Shown here one piece after another: positions 1 to 8,846 of a stretch of 64,000 bases of DNA. The notes under the pieces are model-generated. The model worked only from the letters and a program-made list of their open reading frames with translations. It ran no database searches and was not told the DNA's origin. The stretch lies in NCBI GenBank assembly GCA_963700745.1, contig CAVOYT010000012.1, positions 124,001-188,000 on the forward strand. Direction: 5' to 3'. Within the stretch, counting starts at the first letter, position 1, and each line of letters begins with the position of its first letter. A program made the position numbers and the translations under genes. The DNA is from UBA10649 sp963700745 (GTDB lineage: Bacteria > Actinomycetota > Actinomycetes > S36-B12).

Positions 1-68
1 ACCACGACGACGACCATCACGCGGCACGCTGAAGCAGAAGTAGCACGGCTCGAGCTTCTCACTGCCCC

Positions 69-449
69 ATGACGACGACTGGTTCCTCAAGCGTGCGGCT
101 CGACGCGTGGGCGTGGGCGGTTCGGCTGTATCCGACGCGCTCGGTGTCGAGCGCCGCGTGCAAGGCGGGTCACGTCAAGGTCAACGGCGCACGAGCGAAG
201 CCCGCCCACCCCGTAAAGGTCGGCGACACGGTCCGGGCGCGCACCCCCGGCGGCGAGCGGATCGTGGTCGTCGTCGGCCTGATCGGCAAGCGCGTCAGCG
301 CCACCGTCGCGGCACAGCACTACGAGGACCACTCGCCGCCGCCTCCGCCGCGGGAGGCTCGCCCCGCGCCCGTGCTGCGCGAGCGGGGCGCGGGGCGACC
401 GACGAAACGCGACCGCCGTCAGGTCGACCGCATGCGGGGTCGGGGCTGA
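69..449 (+). CDS. S4-domain RNA-binding protein (Hsp15/HslR-like)
   Basis: 126-residue basic protein. Residues about 8-70 form an S4 RNA-binding fold: LDAWAWAVRLYPTRS, then KAGHVKVNG and VKVGDTVRA, the usual S4 landmarks. The tail is rich in Pro, Arg and Gly and ends RRQVDRMRGRG. Hsp15-family proteins bind ribosomal RNA or stalled 50S-peptidyl-tRNA complexes; that role is inferred from the family. No clear ribosome-binding site precedes the ATG. The 3' end overlaps the convergent downstream gene by about 30 bases. The 68 bases before it show nothing I recognise. Confidence 0.85.
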   Translation: MTTTGSSSVRLDAWAWAVRLYPTRSVSSAACKAGHVKVNGARAKPAHPVKVGDTVRARTPGGERIVVVVGLIGKRVSATVAAQHYEDHSPPPPPREARPAPVLRERGAGRPTKRDRRQVDRMRGRG

Positions 450-1063
450 CGCATCTCTGCGATCCCCGGCGCAGCCCCGGCAACGACCAATCCCGCGGTC
501 CAGCCGGGGGCGCGCCCTCCCATGGGCGGCTCGATGGCCGTGACGTCGACACCACTGCCGGCGAGAAGCCACGCGATCAGGGAATTGGAGTTCCACATGT
601 CCCCTGTCCGCAGTTCGTCGCGCCCCCAGGTGGCGGTGGGGAACGAGGGCGCGAGGTCCAGCAGTCGCCGAGCCCCGTCGGCGTCCTCGATGACGCGTCG
701 CGGGCTGTCGACGGCATACATGAGGTCCGGAATGACGCCGTCGCGCCAGCACCGCACCTGGTAACGGAAGAACCGCGACCGACCGAGCCACCGGAGCCCG
801 ACCGGCCCCACCCCCACGACCTGCGCACCCGCACTGCCCGCACCCCATGCCGGAGCCATCTCGATGACGTAGCGGTCCTGACCGATGCCCACCTCGAGTC
901 CGGCGTGGTACAGGTCCTGGGCTGGCCGACCCTGGAGCCTCGACGCGACCGTCTCGAAGATCACGCCATTCCAGTGCACGATCGGCACGGCCGCGCCGGC
1001 ACCGAGCGGGATCCAGTACAGGTCGACCCAGGCGTCGGGTGCATCACCCGGTCCTTCAGACAT
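419..1063 (-). CDS. Conserved hypothetical protein (possible NlpC/P60-like permuted fold)
   Basis: 214 residues. The ATG at 1063 is chosen because AGGAAGGAG lies 8 bases upstream, although the frame stays open further. Landmarks are a Trp-Asn-Gly-Val segment near residue 33, YHAGLEVG, DRYVIEMAP and a late NSNSLIAWLLAGSG. A His-containing block followed by a late N-S-x-S block recalls permuted NlpC/LRAT-like folds, but the second block has Ser where a catalytic Cys would be expected, so activity is doubtful. There is no signal peptide or membrane segment. It runs convergent to the S4 gene. Function unknown. Confidence 0.6.
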   Translation of the reverse strand: MSEGPGDAPDAWVDLYWIPLGAGAAVPIVHWNGVIFETVASRLQGRPAQDLYHAGLEVGIGQDRYVIEMAPAWGAGSAGAQVVGVGPVGLRWLGRSRFFRYQVRCWRDGVIPDLMYAVDSPRRVIEDADGARRLLDLAPSFPTATWGRDELRTGDMWNSNSLIAWLLAGSGVDVTAIEPPMGGRAPGWTAGLVVAGAAPGIAEMRQPRPRMRST

Positions 1064-1197
1064 GGACTCCGCTCCTTCCTGAACTTCGCCAAGGGCAGCC
1101 ATCGCCGGGTCGGCACCTATCCCTGACCACCATCTCTTCACACGACCCTTACGTCCGCCACCCGGGAAATGTCAGACCCGCGAGGCATGGTGGTTAC

Positions 1198-1629
1198 GTG
1201 GATACGAGGAGCGAGCTCGCCGACTGGGTTCAGTACGCCCTCGACGAGGTTACCCCCGGTCAGTTCCTCCTCCTGGAGTACCTGTCCGACACGGACCTTC
1301 CCGTCGAGCCGTATGCCCAGGCCGCCATCGACCCCGGAGGGTGGCACTGCGAGGTCGTCTCCTCCCGCTACCTGCCCACCCACCGCTGGCCGCTGGACGA
1401 GCCTGCCCTGCTGAACACCGGCTGGGTGGCGCCAGGCGGCGGCACTGAGAACTGGTGGCGTACCGACGTCGACCTCCACCGAGCGGCCCGGGTGCTCGTC
1501 GACGCCCTGTGGGTCGGTCGTGCGTGCACCGATCCTGACCGCTACGCCATCAGCATCGGCACGTTTCCGTCCGGGCCTGACGACGGCCGGCCGTTGTCAG
1601 CGATCGACGGCCTACCGCTAGCTGCCTGA
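1198..1629 (+). CDS. Hypothetical protein, possibly YbjN/TY-Chap-like
   Basis: 143 residues from a GTG start (VDTRSELADWVQ). This start is preferred because the open frame before it overlaps the divergent gene and has no protein character. It is acidic, with LLLEYLSD, a Trp-rich middle (GGWHCEVVSS, GTENWWRTD) and a late HRAARVLVDALW amphipathic helix. The arrangement resembles small chaperone-like YbjN/CesT-type folds, a weak inference. No ribosome-binding site is obvious. Its last bases overlap the convergent AAA-ATPase gene. Confidence 0.5.
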   Translation: MDTRSELADWVQYALDEVTPGQFLLLEYLSDTDLPVEPYAQAAIDPGGWHCEVVSSRYLPTHRWPLDEPALLNTGWVAPGGGTENWWRTDVDLHRAARVLVDALWVGRACTDPDRYAISIGTFPSGPDDGRPLSAIDGLPLAA

Positions 1630-2124
1630 GGCGTCCGAGCCTGCGCGCCCCTGCGCCGGACCAGCGATCACGATGTGACGGATCCTGCCCAGGACGACGG
1701 GGTCGAGACCATCGACCTCCTCCGCACCAAGGAGGCACAGGCCGCCCTGCTTCCTCATGAGCGAGAAGGCGCGATCGACGGCTCGCCGCCGATCGCCGCC
1801 CGTTCGGCCGACCGACGCCCTCTTGCCGAACAGGGCGTCGGCCTCATCGAAGAACAGGATCGCGTCACCCCCTTCGACCGCGTCGAACAGGCGCCGGAGG
1901 TTCTTCTCCGTCTCGCCGATGTACTTGCTGACGATCCGTGAGAGATCAATGCGAAACAGGTCGTGTCCCACGTCAGCGGCCCATTCCGCCGCCGCGCGTT
2001 CCCGATCCAGGCGCTGTGTTCCACAGACCAACGCCACCGTGCTGCGATGGACGAGCGATGGAGCATACGCACGCGAACCTGGGTCTCGCGGTGCTGCGTC
2101 TGCCGTCACGAGACCATCCAACAT
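1618..2124 (-). CDS. AAA-type ATPase with degenerate Walker A (remnant or pseudo-enzyme)
   Basis: 168 residues if it begins at MLDGLVTADAA. The middle is unmistakably AAA: DLFRIDLSRIVSKYIGETEKNLRRLFD, then Walker B in ILFFDEADALFGKR. The position where GPPGTGKT should stand, just after VALVCG, reads TQRLDRERAA, so the phosphate-binding Lys and Gly residues are gone. The C-terminal part (GAEEVDGLDPVVLGRIRH) is a shortened copy of the usual sensor/arginine-finger region. About half a normal AAA module is present. It may be a decaying gene or a non-hydrolysing paralogue. It starts divergently from the cyclic-nucleotide-binding gene. Confidence 0.6.
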   Translation of the reverse strand: MLDGLVTADAAPRDPGSRAYAPSLVHRSTVALVCGTQRLDRERAAAEWAADVGHDLFRIDLSRIVSKYIGETEKNLRRLFDAVEGGDAILFFDEADALFGKRASVGRTGGDRRRAVDRAFSLMRKQGGLCLLGAEEVDGLDPVVLGRIRHIVIAGPAQGRAGSDASGS

Positions 2125-2173
2125 CACGGACGAGCCTTGTGTGCCCCATGAGGTCCGTGTAACGTCCCCGACC

Positions 2174-2587
2174 ATGATCTCCAAGGAAGATGCGATCAAA
2201 GGCGTCCCGCTCTTTTCCACGTGCAGCAAGAAGGAGGTCGCCCTCATCGCCAGCCTCGCCGACAGGTTCACCCTGCCCGCGGGCCAGGTGCTGATCCGCG
2301 AAGGCGCCGTCCTCGACTGGGACTTCTACATCATCCTGAGCGGCACCGCGGAGGTGACCAAGGGCGACACCGTGGTCGCCACGCTCGGCGCCGGCGACTT
2401 CTGCGGGGAGATCGCCTCGCTCGAAGGGGTTGCCCGGACGGCGACGGTGACGATCACCTCCCCGACCGATGCTCTCGTCCTGCGCAGCCAGGCTCTCTCC
2501 GGCCTGCGGGAGAAGCTGCCCAACATCAACGCCGGCGTCCTCGACGAGATGGCCGCCCGCTTGGGCTCAGACGGGGCAGCGGACTAG
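2174..2587 (+). CDS. Cyclic nucleotide-binding (CRP/cNMP) domain protein
   Basis: 137 residues consisting of one cNMP-binding domain: MISKEDAIKGVPLFSTCSKKE, LPAGQVLIREG, FYIILSGTAEV, LGAGDFCGEIASLEG and RTATVTITSP. There is no helix-turn-helix, so it is a stand-alone sensor domain and not a full CRP regulator. TAACGT ends 8 bases before the ATG, which suggests leaderless transcription. The next gene is a K+ channel on the same strand, so the domain could act in trans on that channel; that partnership is inference. It is divergent from the AAA remnant. Confidence 0.8.
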   Translation: MISKEDAIKGVPLFSTCSKKEVALIASLADRFTLPAGQVLIREGAVLDWDFYIILSGTAEVTKGDTVVATLGAGDFCGEIASLEGVARTATVTITSPTDALVLRSQALSGLREKLPNINAGVLDEMAARLGSDGAAD

Positions 2588-2685
2588 CCAGGCATCTCTC
2601 CTACCGGCACCGGCATCGGTAGCCGCTGAGTTCGAGCACGCCGCGCCTGCCGCAGTTCTCACCTTCCTCGCGGAAGGATGTCGGT

Positions 2686-3504
2686 ATGTCACACCCCGTC
2701 AATGAAGCCGCAAAGGCGGGGGCTGCCCACAACCCGAGCGGGCTGAAGAATCCCGGCTACGAGATCTTCATCGCCTCGCTGTCGATCCTGTCGATCCTCA
2801 ACCTGATCCTGCTGTATGCCATCACGGATCAAGCCCTCGACACCGTTCTCCTGATCATCAACATCCCGCTGACGATCATCTTCTTCATCGACTTCCTGTA
2901 CCGCCTCAAGACCGCCCCGGACCGCGGCTACTACTTCTGGCGCAACTGGGGCTGGGCCGACCTGCTCGCCTCGCTGCCGTTCGAGCAGACCAAGATCCTG
3001 CGGGTATTCCGGCTCGTCAAGGTCTACCGGCTGCTCAAGGAGTACGGGATCCGCAACATCGGCCGGGCGGTCCTGAAGGACCGCGCGGGCAGCGCCCTTC
3101 TCATGCTGCTGTTCATCGGGATCATCGTCCTGGAGTTCGGCAGCCTGGAGATGCTCCGTCTCGAAGGCGACACCCCCGATGCCAACATCACGACTGCATC
3201 AGATGCCCTCTGGTACGTGATCGTGACGATGTCGACGGTCGGCTACGGCGACGAGTACCCCATCACCAATCCCGGCCGCTTCCTCGGAGTGGTGATCATC
3301 GTCGTCGGCGTCGGGATCTTCGGCACCCTCACCGGCTATCTCGCGAACCTCTTCCTCAGCCCGGAGAAGAAGGAGCAGGCCGGATCACGGTCCGACGTGC
3401 AGCAGAGCCTGGCCGCACTGAAGGACCTTGCCGATCAGCAGCAGGAGGCCATCGCGGAGCTCGAGGCCTCAATCGAGGGCCGAAACCCGCCCTCCAGCAC
3501 CTGA
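2686..3504 (+). CDS. Voltage-gated-type potassium channel
   Basis: 272 residues. The N-terminal half holds membrane segments of an S1-S4 sensor (about residues 26-47 and 54-74, then a basic S4-like stretch KILRVFRLVKVYRLLK). Next come S5, a pore loop with the selectivity filter TVGYGDEYP at about 184-192, and S6 (GVVIIVVGVGIFGTLTGYL). The last 55 residues are polar and coiled-coil-like (QQSLAALKDLADQQQEAIAEL), probably for tetramerisation. GGAAGGA precedes the ATG by 7 bases. The protein would be a tetrameric K+ channel of the cytoplasmic membrane. The upstream cNMP-domain gene may be functionally linked. Confidence 0.9.
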   Translation: MSHPVNEAAKAGAAHNPSGLKNPGYEIFIASLSILSILNLILLYAITDQALDTVLLIINIPLTIIFFIDFLYRLKTAPDRGYYFWRNWGWADLLASLPFEQTKILRVFRLVKVYRLLKEYGIRNIGRAVLKDRAGSALLMLLFIGIIVLEFGSLEMLRLEGDTPDANITTASDALWYVIVTMSTVGYGDEYPITNPGRFLGVVIIVVGVGIFGTLTGYLANLFLSPEKKEQAGSRSDVQQSLAALKDLADQQQEAIAELEASIEGRNPPSST

Positions 3505-3518
3505 TCCGTGCGCCGGTG

Positions 3519-4091
3519 TCAGGATGACGCGGGGCTCGCGGAAGGCTCCGGCGGTAGGCACAGGGCCCGAAGCTTGTTGTTGGCCGAGGCAATGAGTGCG
3601 CTTTCCTCGGTGGAGACGGCGGAGAGCTGCTCCTGAGCCGCGGCCACGTCCTCGGAATCGTCGGTGGATCCGTTGGCGTACAGCGTCAGGACGGCGGTGT
3701 ACTCGGCGAAGAGGCGGGCATTGGCATCCAGCTCCTCGGCACTGAAGTACCCGAGCTCGACGCCGGTCGAAATCAGGTCGTTGAGCGGCCCGATCGCTGC
3801 CAAGCCTTCGGCGGCCCGCTCCGGACTGGCGTTGGATCCGTTGAGCTGGCTGGCGAGCGCTCCGTAGGCCTCGCACCAGGAGGCGGGGTCGGTTGCGACA
3901 GGTCCGGGTACCGCTGGCGACGGCGCTGCCGTGGTCGGGGTCGGGGTCGGGGCTGCGGAGGCGGGCGCGGAGGGTGAGACCGCCGGCGTCGTCGCCTCCG
4001 TGGTCGTGGTCGTGGTGCTCGTGCAGCCGCCAAGCAGCAGGCCGATCGCCGCCGCGGTGGCGACCGTCATCAATGTGCGTGAGGCTGTCAT
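3519..4091 (-). CDS. Putative lipoprotein with Thr/Ser/Pro-rich linker
   Basis: 190 residues from MTASRTLMTV. A hydrophobic segment ends in the lipobox LLGGC, followed by a run of Thr residues and a Ser/Pro/Ala linker to about residue 65. The globular part (SWCEAYGALASQL to LRALCLPPE) is mostly helical with two Cys that could form a disulfide. The ATG at 4091 is preferred over the one 9 bases upstream because the -10 hexamer TACGAT ends 7 bases before it. Function unknown. Convergent with the K+ channel, 14 bases apart. Confidence 0.7.
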   Translation of the reverse strand: MTASRTLMTVATAAAIGLLLGGCTSTTTTTTEATTPAVSPSAPASAAPTPTPTTAAPSPAVPGPVATDPASWCEAYGALASQLNGSNASPERAAEGLAAIGPLNDLISTGVELGYFSAEELDANARLFAEYTAVLTLYANGSTDDSEDVAAAQEQLSAVSTEESALIASANNKLRALCLPPEPSASPASS

Positions 4092-4098
4092 GCCGTGC

Positions 4099-4104
4099 AT
4101 CGTA
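4099..4104 (-). promoter_or_regulatory. -10 hexamer, leaderless-type promoter
   Basis: TACGAT on the minus strand, with a 7-base spacer to the lipoprotein ATG at 4091. The spacing fits transcription starting at or near the start codon. No good -35 element was seen. Confidence 0.4.
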
Positions 4105-4142
4105 CGTCAGCGCCCTCGTCCGCTCACGTCGCCGGCGCTGGC

Positions 4143-5547
4143 CTACGAACCCGCCGGCGCGATCGAGGCGATGAGTTCGGCCAGCGATGACTCGATCGCC
4201 GCGCACAGCCTGTCGAGGTCGGGCACCGCGTCGTAGTCACCGGTCGCCCCGATGGTCAGGTGGCCGTCGTAGGACATGATGCCGATGCTGATCCGAACGT
4301 CCTGGGCCACCGGGATGTAGGGGAACATCTCGAGCATCCGGCGCCCGAGCAGATATAGCGGGTACTGCGGCCCCGGCACGTTGGTGGTGACGGTGTTCAC
4401 GACTCGCTGGCCGATGGTGGCGTAGACCCGTGCCCCCAAGGTCATGAGGGTCGCGGGCACGAAGTCGGCGGCGGACACCATCGACTCGACGCCGACCGCC
4501 ATCCCGCTGGACTTGAGGTGGTCCATCTGGCGCGACACCGCCGCGAGCCGTTCCGCCGGGTCGGCGACGGCGACGGGCAGGTCGGCGAACATCGCGGTGA
4601 CCTGGTTGCCGAGTCGGCCCCGATGGTGCTCGGCACGGATGGACACCGGAACGAGCGACCGGACGACAAGGTCGTCGACCGGCTCCCCCCGCGCGATCAG
4701 GTACCCCCGGAAGCCGCCGGCGATGGCGGCGAGGACGACGTCGTTCACGGTGCAGCCAGCGGCATCCTTGACCGCCTTCACGCTGGAGAGCTCCGCTCGG
4801 GCCCAGCTCCATCGGCGGTGCGGACCGAGCGGGCCGTTCAGCACGCTGGTGGGGCTGGCGGCGCGACGCCCGACCTGCGCCAGCCCCGCCGCCCGGGCAG
4901 CCCCGCCACGCAGGACGTCCGACGGGGAGCGCAGTGTACTGGCAGCGGCGCCGACGGCACGGCCGGCCTGCATGGGCAGCCGGGCGGTCCAGGACGCGCC
5001 CGCAGCGGCCAGGTCCAGTGTTGAGGGGGCGGGACGGGGTCGCCACGGGGCCGCCGGCTCGCGAGCGTGACCCGGGTCCCGGTCGAGCACGCTCTCCAGC
5101 AACTCGTTGCCGGCCAGCCCGTCGATCATCGCGTGGTGGGTCTTCGTGATGAGCGCCCACCGGGAGTCCGGCAGGCCCTCGACGAGCCACGTCTCCCACA
5201 GCGGACGGTCGAGGTCGAGCCGCTGGGACATGATCCGCCCGACGAGTCTGCGCACCTGCTGCGTCGCCCCCTGGGGCCGGGACAGCCGTGTGACGCAGAT
5301 GGTACGAGAGCGAGAAGTGCGGATCGTCGACCCAGATCGGCCGGGCCAGGTCCAGGGGCATGCGCTGGATCCGTTGGCGGTACCGCGGTACCGAGTCGAA
5401 GCAGGACTCGAGGTGGTCCCGGAACTCGTCGTAGTCCGGCACCGGCCCCTCGAACACGAGGAGCGAGCCGACGTGCATCTGCTGGGTGTCCGTCTCGACG
5501 TGCAGGAACCCGGCATCGAGTGAGCTCAGCCGGTCCACGTCACTCAC
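4143..5547 (-). CDS. Wax ester synthase/diacylglycerol acyltransferase (WS/DGAT), one frame break
   Basis: About 465 residues in two frames. The N-terminal part starts MSDVDRLSSLDAGFLHVET, typical of WS/DGAT. Near 5273 the frame changes, and the rest carries the catalytic HHxxxDG motif (THHAMIDG), NDVVLAAIAGG and NVPGPQYPLYLLG, all family hallmarks. Removing one base after a GAC codon restores a continuous PGGD-QQVRRLVG reading, so an inserted base is likely. The enzyme transfers acyl-CoA to diacylglycerol or fatty alcohol for storage lipid at the membrane surface. Its ATG overlaps the stop of the hydrolase gene (ATGA), so the two form an operon. Confidence 0.88.
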
Positions 5548-6503
5548 CTACCCTGGCCGATGAACGGGACGGCCTGGGCCGCGATGCTGGCGGTGTCGGG
5601 GTGATCGCCGAGCCACCCGAGGATCTGCTCGGCCGTCCAGTCGGGAACCTCGAGCTGAGGAACGTGACCGACTCCGTGGGCGACCTCGAATCGCCAGGAG
5701 GGGTTGGCGTCAGCAGCCACGCGGGCCGAGGCGATGTCGACCAGGCGGTCACGGTCCCCGTGCAGCAGCAGGACCGGCGCATCGATGGATCGCTGCAGGG
5801 ACGCGTACCGCCGCCGATCCGCGAGGACCCAGAGCAGCGACTGCGCTGCCGACAGCATCTCGGAGTCGACGTCGGAGTACTGTCGCCGCTCACCGGCCAG
5901 CTTGACGTGCAGGTCCACGACGTCGCTCGGGACCCGTGACGGGTCCTCGCAGCACAGTCGGAGCAGGTCGTGGGCGGCTTCCTCCGCCGACGTGGTGTCG
6001 CGCCGACGCGCGAGCAGGCGACGCCCGACTGCCGGCACCAGGAACGCCGCGAACGTCGCCACCACTCGCGGGTCCGGGCGGGCCCGGAGCGAGATCGGGA
6101 GCGCGGGATCGACGAGGACCAGGCCGGCGACCGTGTCCGGGCGCTGGGCCGCCTGGAGGATCGAGATCAGGCCGCCCATCGAGTTGCCGACCAGGATCGC
6201 GGGCGCCCCCGCGACCTCCGTGAGGAAGCGATGCAGCAGCCGTTGGTTGGCCTGGACCGACGTCGATCGCGAACCGCCCCGGGTGTGGCCGAACCCGGCA
6301 AGATCGAGCGCCACCACGCGGCAGGTCTCGGTGAGCAGCGGAGCCAGCGCCGCCCAGTTGAGCAGCGACCCTCCCAGGCCGTGCACGAGCACCATCAGCG
6401 GACCATCCGCCGGACCGCCGTGGTCGACGTAGTGCACCGGACCATCCAGATCAGCCCACAGCGACTCCGGGTGACCACCCTCTTCGCGTTCGGTCGACGC
6501 CAT
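5544..6503 (-). CDS. Alpha/beta-fold hydrolase
   Basis: 319 residues. The canonical fold signatures are present: the oxyanion-hole segment VHGLGGSLLNW, the nucleophile elbow GNSMGG (Ser about residue 148), the acid in LLLHGDRDRLV and the His in GVGHVPQLE. There is no signal peptide, so it is cytoplasmic. Being first in a two-gene operon with WS/DGAT suggests lipid ester turnover (lipase, esterase or epoxide-hydrolase-like), but the substrate cannot be read from the sequence. Transcription is probably leaderless. Confidence 0.85.
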   Translation of the reverse strand: MASTEREEGGHPESLWADLDGPVHYVDHGGPADGPLMVLVHGLGGSLLNWAALAPLLTETCRVVALDLAGFGHTRGGSRSTSVQANQRLLHRFLTEVAGAPAILVGNSMGGLISILQAAQRPDTVAGLVLVDPALPISLRARPDPRVVATFAAFLVPAVGRRLLARRRDTTSAEEAAHDLLRLCCEDPSRVPSDVVDLHVKLAGERRQYSDVDSEMLSAAQSLLWVLADRRRYASLQRSIDAPVLLLHGDRDRLVDIASARVAADANPSWRFEVAHGVGHVPQLEVPDWTAEQILGWLGDHPDTASIAAQAVPFIGQGR

Positions 6504-6509
6504 GCTCCG

Positions 6510-6515
6510 ACCTTA
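6510..6515 (-). promoter_or_regulatory. -10 hexamer for the hydrolase-WS/DGAT operon
   Basis: TAAGGT on the minus strand with a 6-base spacer to the ATG at 6503. This is the leaderless spacing seen repeatedly in this window. Confidence 0.45.
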
Positions 6516-6628
6516 GACGCGCAGGCAAGCGGTGTTGAGCCCGAAGTGGCTGTGGCGGCCCGGGCGACGAGGACGACTGGCCCCCTTGACACGCGGGGTC
6601 CAGCAGCGGATCGGCGGTCCCGGCGACT

Positions 6629-6634
6629 TACCCT
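6629..6634 (+). promoter_or_regulatory. -10 hexamer for the DUF3048 lipoprotein gene
   Basis: TACCCT followed by 6 bases and then the GTG start at 6641; leaderless spacing. A TTGACA about 37 bases upstream is too far away to be its -35. Confidence 0.4.
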
Positions 6635-6640
6635 GACGAC

Positions 6641-8059
6641 GTGAGACTTCCGGTGATCGCGGTCAGCACCCTCGTGTGCGCAGGCATCATCGCCGGCTGC
6701 ACGGTGACACCGTCCGGCTCACCACCGGCGTCGTCCCCCGCCTCCACGCCGTCAGGCACCAGCTCCTCCGCGTCACCGACGGCATCGCCGCAGTCACCAT
6801 CCACCTCAGCATCGGCATCGGCATCGGCATCGGCATCGGCATCGGCCAGCCCTTCCCCCGATTCCACGGTCTCCCCGTCCCCATCGGCGTCCGGTGCCTC
6901 CGGTGAGCCCACCCAGACGGCCTCCTCCGAGGCCACGCCGAAGGCCAGTGCCACGCCAGCGGCAAAGCCGAGCCCAAGCCCGAGCCCGAGCCGGAAGCGT
7001 CCCGCCGTCGCCGTCCCCGCCCCGGACAACCGGCCCGCCGTGCCCGTGCCGGCCAACCCGGTCGGCATGTCACCGCTCACCGGCCGTCCCATCGCCAAGT
7101 ACCAGCCGGTGCTCGTGATGAAGCTCGACAACACCCGCAATGCGCAGCCGCATGCCGGCCTGATCGACGCGGACGTGGTCTACATCGAGGAGGTCGAGTA
7201 CGGCATCACGCGACTCGCCGCCGTGTTCTCCAGCCGCGTGCCCAAGCGCATCGGCCCCATCCGCTCGGCGCGCATCACCGACATCGACCTGTTCGCCCAG
7301 TACGGCAAGCCCGCATTCGGCTACTCCGGCGCGCAGCGCAAGATGTTCCCCTATCTCGCGGCCGCCTCGATCTACGACGTCTCGCCCTACCGCGGAGGCA
7401 CGGGCTACAGCCGCGACAACCGACGCCGGGCCCCCTACAACCTCTACTTCGACGGTCGGGCCGCCGCCAAGCGGGCACCCAAGGCGACCAAGGCCCGAGA
7501 CACGGGCTTCGTCTTCGAAGAGCAGGTCCCCGACGGCGGACTCAACGCGACCAAGGCATCCATGGCCTGGGGCTACGCGTCCGCAGGATTCGCGTATGAC
7601 AAGAAGGACAAGGAGTACCGGATCTCGCTCAACGGCCAGCCGGCCCGCGCCGAGGAGTGGAGCGGCGGCCAGCGAGCGGCCACGGTGGTGATCCAGTACG
7701 TCAAGCAGACCCGGTCGCAGTTCTGGGACAAGGGCGGCGGCAACACCCCGCATGCGGAGACGATCGGCAAAGGCACCGCGATGGTGCTGCGCGACGGCCG
7801 CGTCTGGAAGACGACCTGGACGCGACCGAACGCGAAGTCCGGCACCACGTTCACGCTGCGCGACGGATCTCCACTGCCGTTCAAGCCCGGTCAGCTCTGG
7901 ATCGTCCTGCTCGACAAGAAGCGCAAGGCGACGATCACGCCACTGACCAAGCCCAAGGTGGTCAAGCCTCGTCCGACGCCGACGCCGACGGAATCGGCGA
8001 CGACCCGCCCCCGCCACGCCCCGCCCCCGCCAGCCCCGCGCCGGTCAGTTGAGCGATGA
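6641..8059 (+). CDS. DUF3048 (YerB-like) lipoprotein
   Basis: 472 residues. A signal segment ends in the lipobox IIAGC (Cys about residue 20). A long low-complexity linker of Ser/Ala/Pro with a six-copy Ser-Ala repeat runs to about residue 130. The DUF3048 domain follows, with PLTGRPIAKYQPVLVMKLDN, GLIDADVVYIEEVEYGITRL, RIGPIRSARITDIDL and AETIGKGTAMVLRDGRVW. The C-terminus is Pro/Thr-rich and may span or contact the cell wall. The protein is anchored outside the membrane; the biochemical role of the family is unknown. The end overlaps the region before the DUF305 start. Confidence 0.88.
   Translation: MRLPVIAVSTLVCAGIIAGCTVTPSGSPPASSPASTPSGTSSSASPTASPQSPSTSASASASASASASASPSPDSTVSPSPSASGASGEPTQTASSEATPKASATPAAKPSPSPSPSRKRPAVAVPAPDNRPAVPVPANPVGMSPLTGRPIAKYQPVLVMKLDNTRNAQPHAGLIDADVVYIEEVEYGITRLAAVFSSRVPKRIGPIRSARITDIDLFAQYGKPAFGYSGAQRKMFPYLAAASIYDVSPYRGGTGYSRDNRRRAPYNLYFDGRAAAKRAPKATKARDTGFVFEEQVPDGGLNATKASMAWGYASAGFAYDKKDKEYRISLNGQPARAEEWSGGQRAATVVIQYVKQTRSQFWDKGGGNTPHAETIGKGTAMVLRDGRVWKTTWTRPNAKSGTTFTLRDGSPLPFKPGQLWIVLLDKKRKATITPLTKPKVVKPRPTPTPTESATTRPRHAPPPPAPRRSVER
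6811..6846 (+). repeat. Hexanucleotide tandem repeat (ATCGGC x6)
   Basis: Six perfect copies of ATCGGC inside the DUF3048 gene, encoding alternating Ser-Ala. Gain or loss of units would keep the frame and change only linker length. Confidence 0.85.
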
Positions 8060-8066
8060 TGCAGCC

Positions 8067-8750
8067 ATGGCGGTAACGCTCGACAAGAAGACCGGCATCC
8101 TCGCGGGCGTCATCGCTGCCCTCGTGGTGGTCGTCGGCGCCCTCCTGGTGGTAGTCGCCTTCCTCGCAGGTGCCCTCGTCTCCGGGAACAGCACGGTCGG
8201 ACCGTTCGGCAGTGCCGAAATGCCGGGGATCGGCGCGGACGACGGCCGCGACATGGGCATGGGCATGCACGACGCCGAATCAGGCGACGGGAGCCTGACG
8301 GGATCCGACGTGATGTTCCTTCAGATGATGATCCCCCACCATCAGCAGGCAGTGGACATGTCGGACCTGGCCCTGGCCAGGTCGACCGACGCGGAACTTC
8401 TCACCCTGGCGCAGGAGATCCGCGACGGCCAGGCGAGTGAGATCGTCCAGATGCAGGGATGGTTGTCAGACGCCGGACTTCCCGGGGAGCTCGACCACTC
8501 CATGGGGATGGGAATGGGAGGGATGCTCACCGAGACCGAGCTCCAGGCACTTGCGGACTCACAGGGCGAGGAGTTCGACCGACTCTGGCTGACGGGGATG
8601 ATCCAGCACCACGTCGGCGCGCTCCATATGATCGAGATGATCGAGGACAGCCCGAACCCGGATATCGAGGCATTCGGCGCGAGCATCGACTCCGTCCAGA
8701 CGACCCAGATCGAGCAGATGAGCGCAATGCTGGAGCGCGTCGACAGCTGA
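8067..8750 (+). CDS. DUF305 (CopM-type) membrane-anchored protein
   Basis: 227 residues from MAVTLDKKTG. One membrane anchor lies at about residues 8-38, followed by a short Gly/Met-rich linker. Then come two DUF305 helical repeats: DVMFLQMMIPHHQQAVDMSDL and LWLTGMIQHHVGALHMIEM. The paired HH and many Met residues are typical of this ferritin-like family, which includes copper-binding CopM. An extracytoplasmic metal-binding role is therefore plausible but inferred. A TTG 18 bases earlier is in frame; the ATG is preferred. Confidence 0.85.
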   Translation: MAVTLDKKTGILAGVIAALVVVVGALLVVVAFLAGALVSGNSTVGPFGSAEMPGIGADDGRDMGMGMHDAESGDGSLTGSDVMFLQMMIPHHQQAVDMSDLALARSTDAELLTLAQEIRDGQASEIVQMQGWLSDAGLPGELDHSMGMGMGGMLTETELQALADSQGEEFDRLWLTGMIQHHVGALHMIEMIEDSPNPDIEAFGASIDSVQTTQIEQMSAMLERVDS

Positions 8751-8833
8751 CGGTGGCAGGGCGGGGGGTCGATGAAGGGGCGCAGTCACCGGGCTTGATC
8801 CAAACCCTCCGCCTCGGGCACGCGAACCCGACG

Positions 8834-8839
8834 TAGGGT
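8834..8839 (+). promoter_or_regulatory. -10 hexamer for the VOC gene
   Basis: TAGGGT with a 7-base spacer to the ATG at 8847. The spacing supports that start over the in-frame GTG at 8838, which overlaps the hexamer. Confidence 0.4.
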
Positions 8840-8846
8840 GTCGCCC

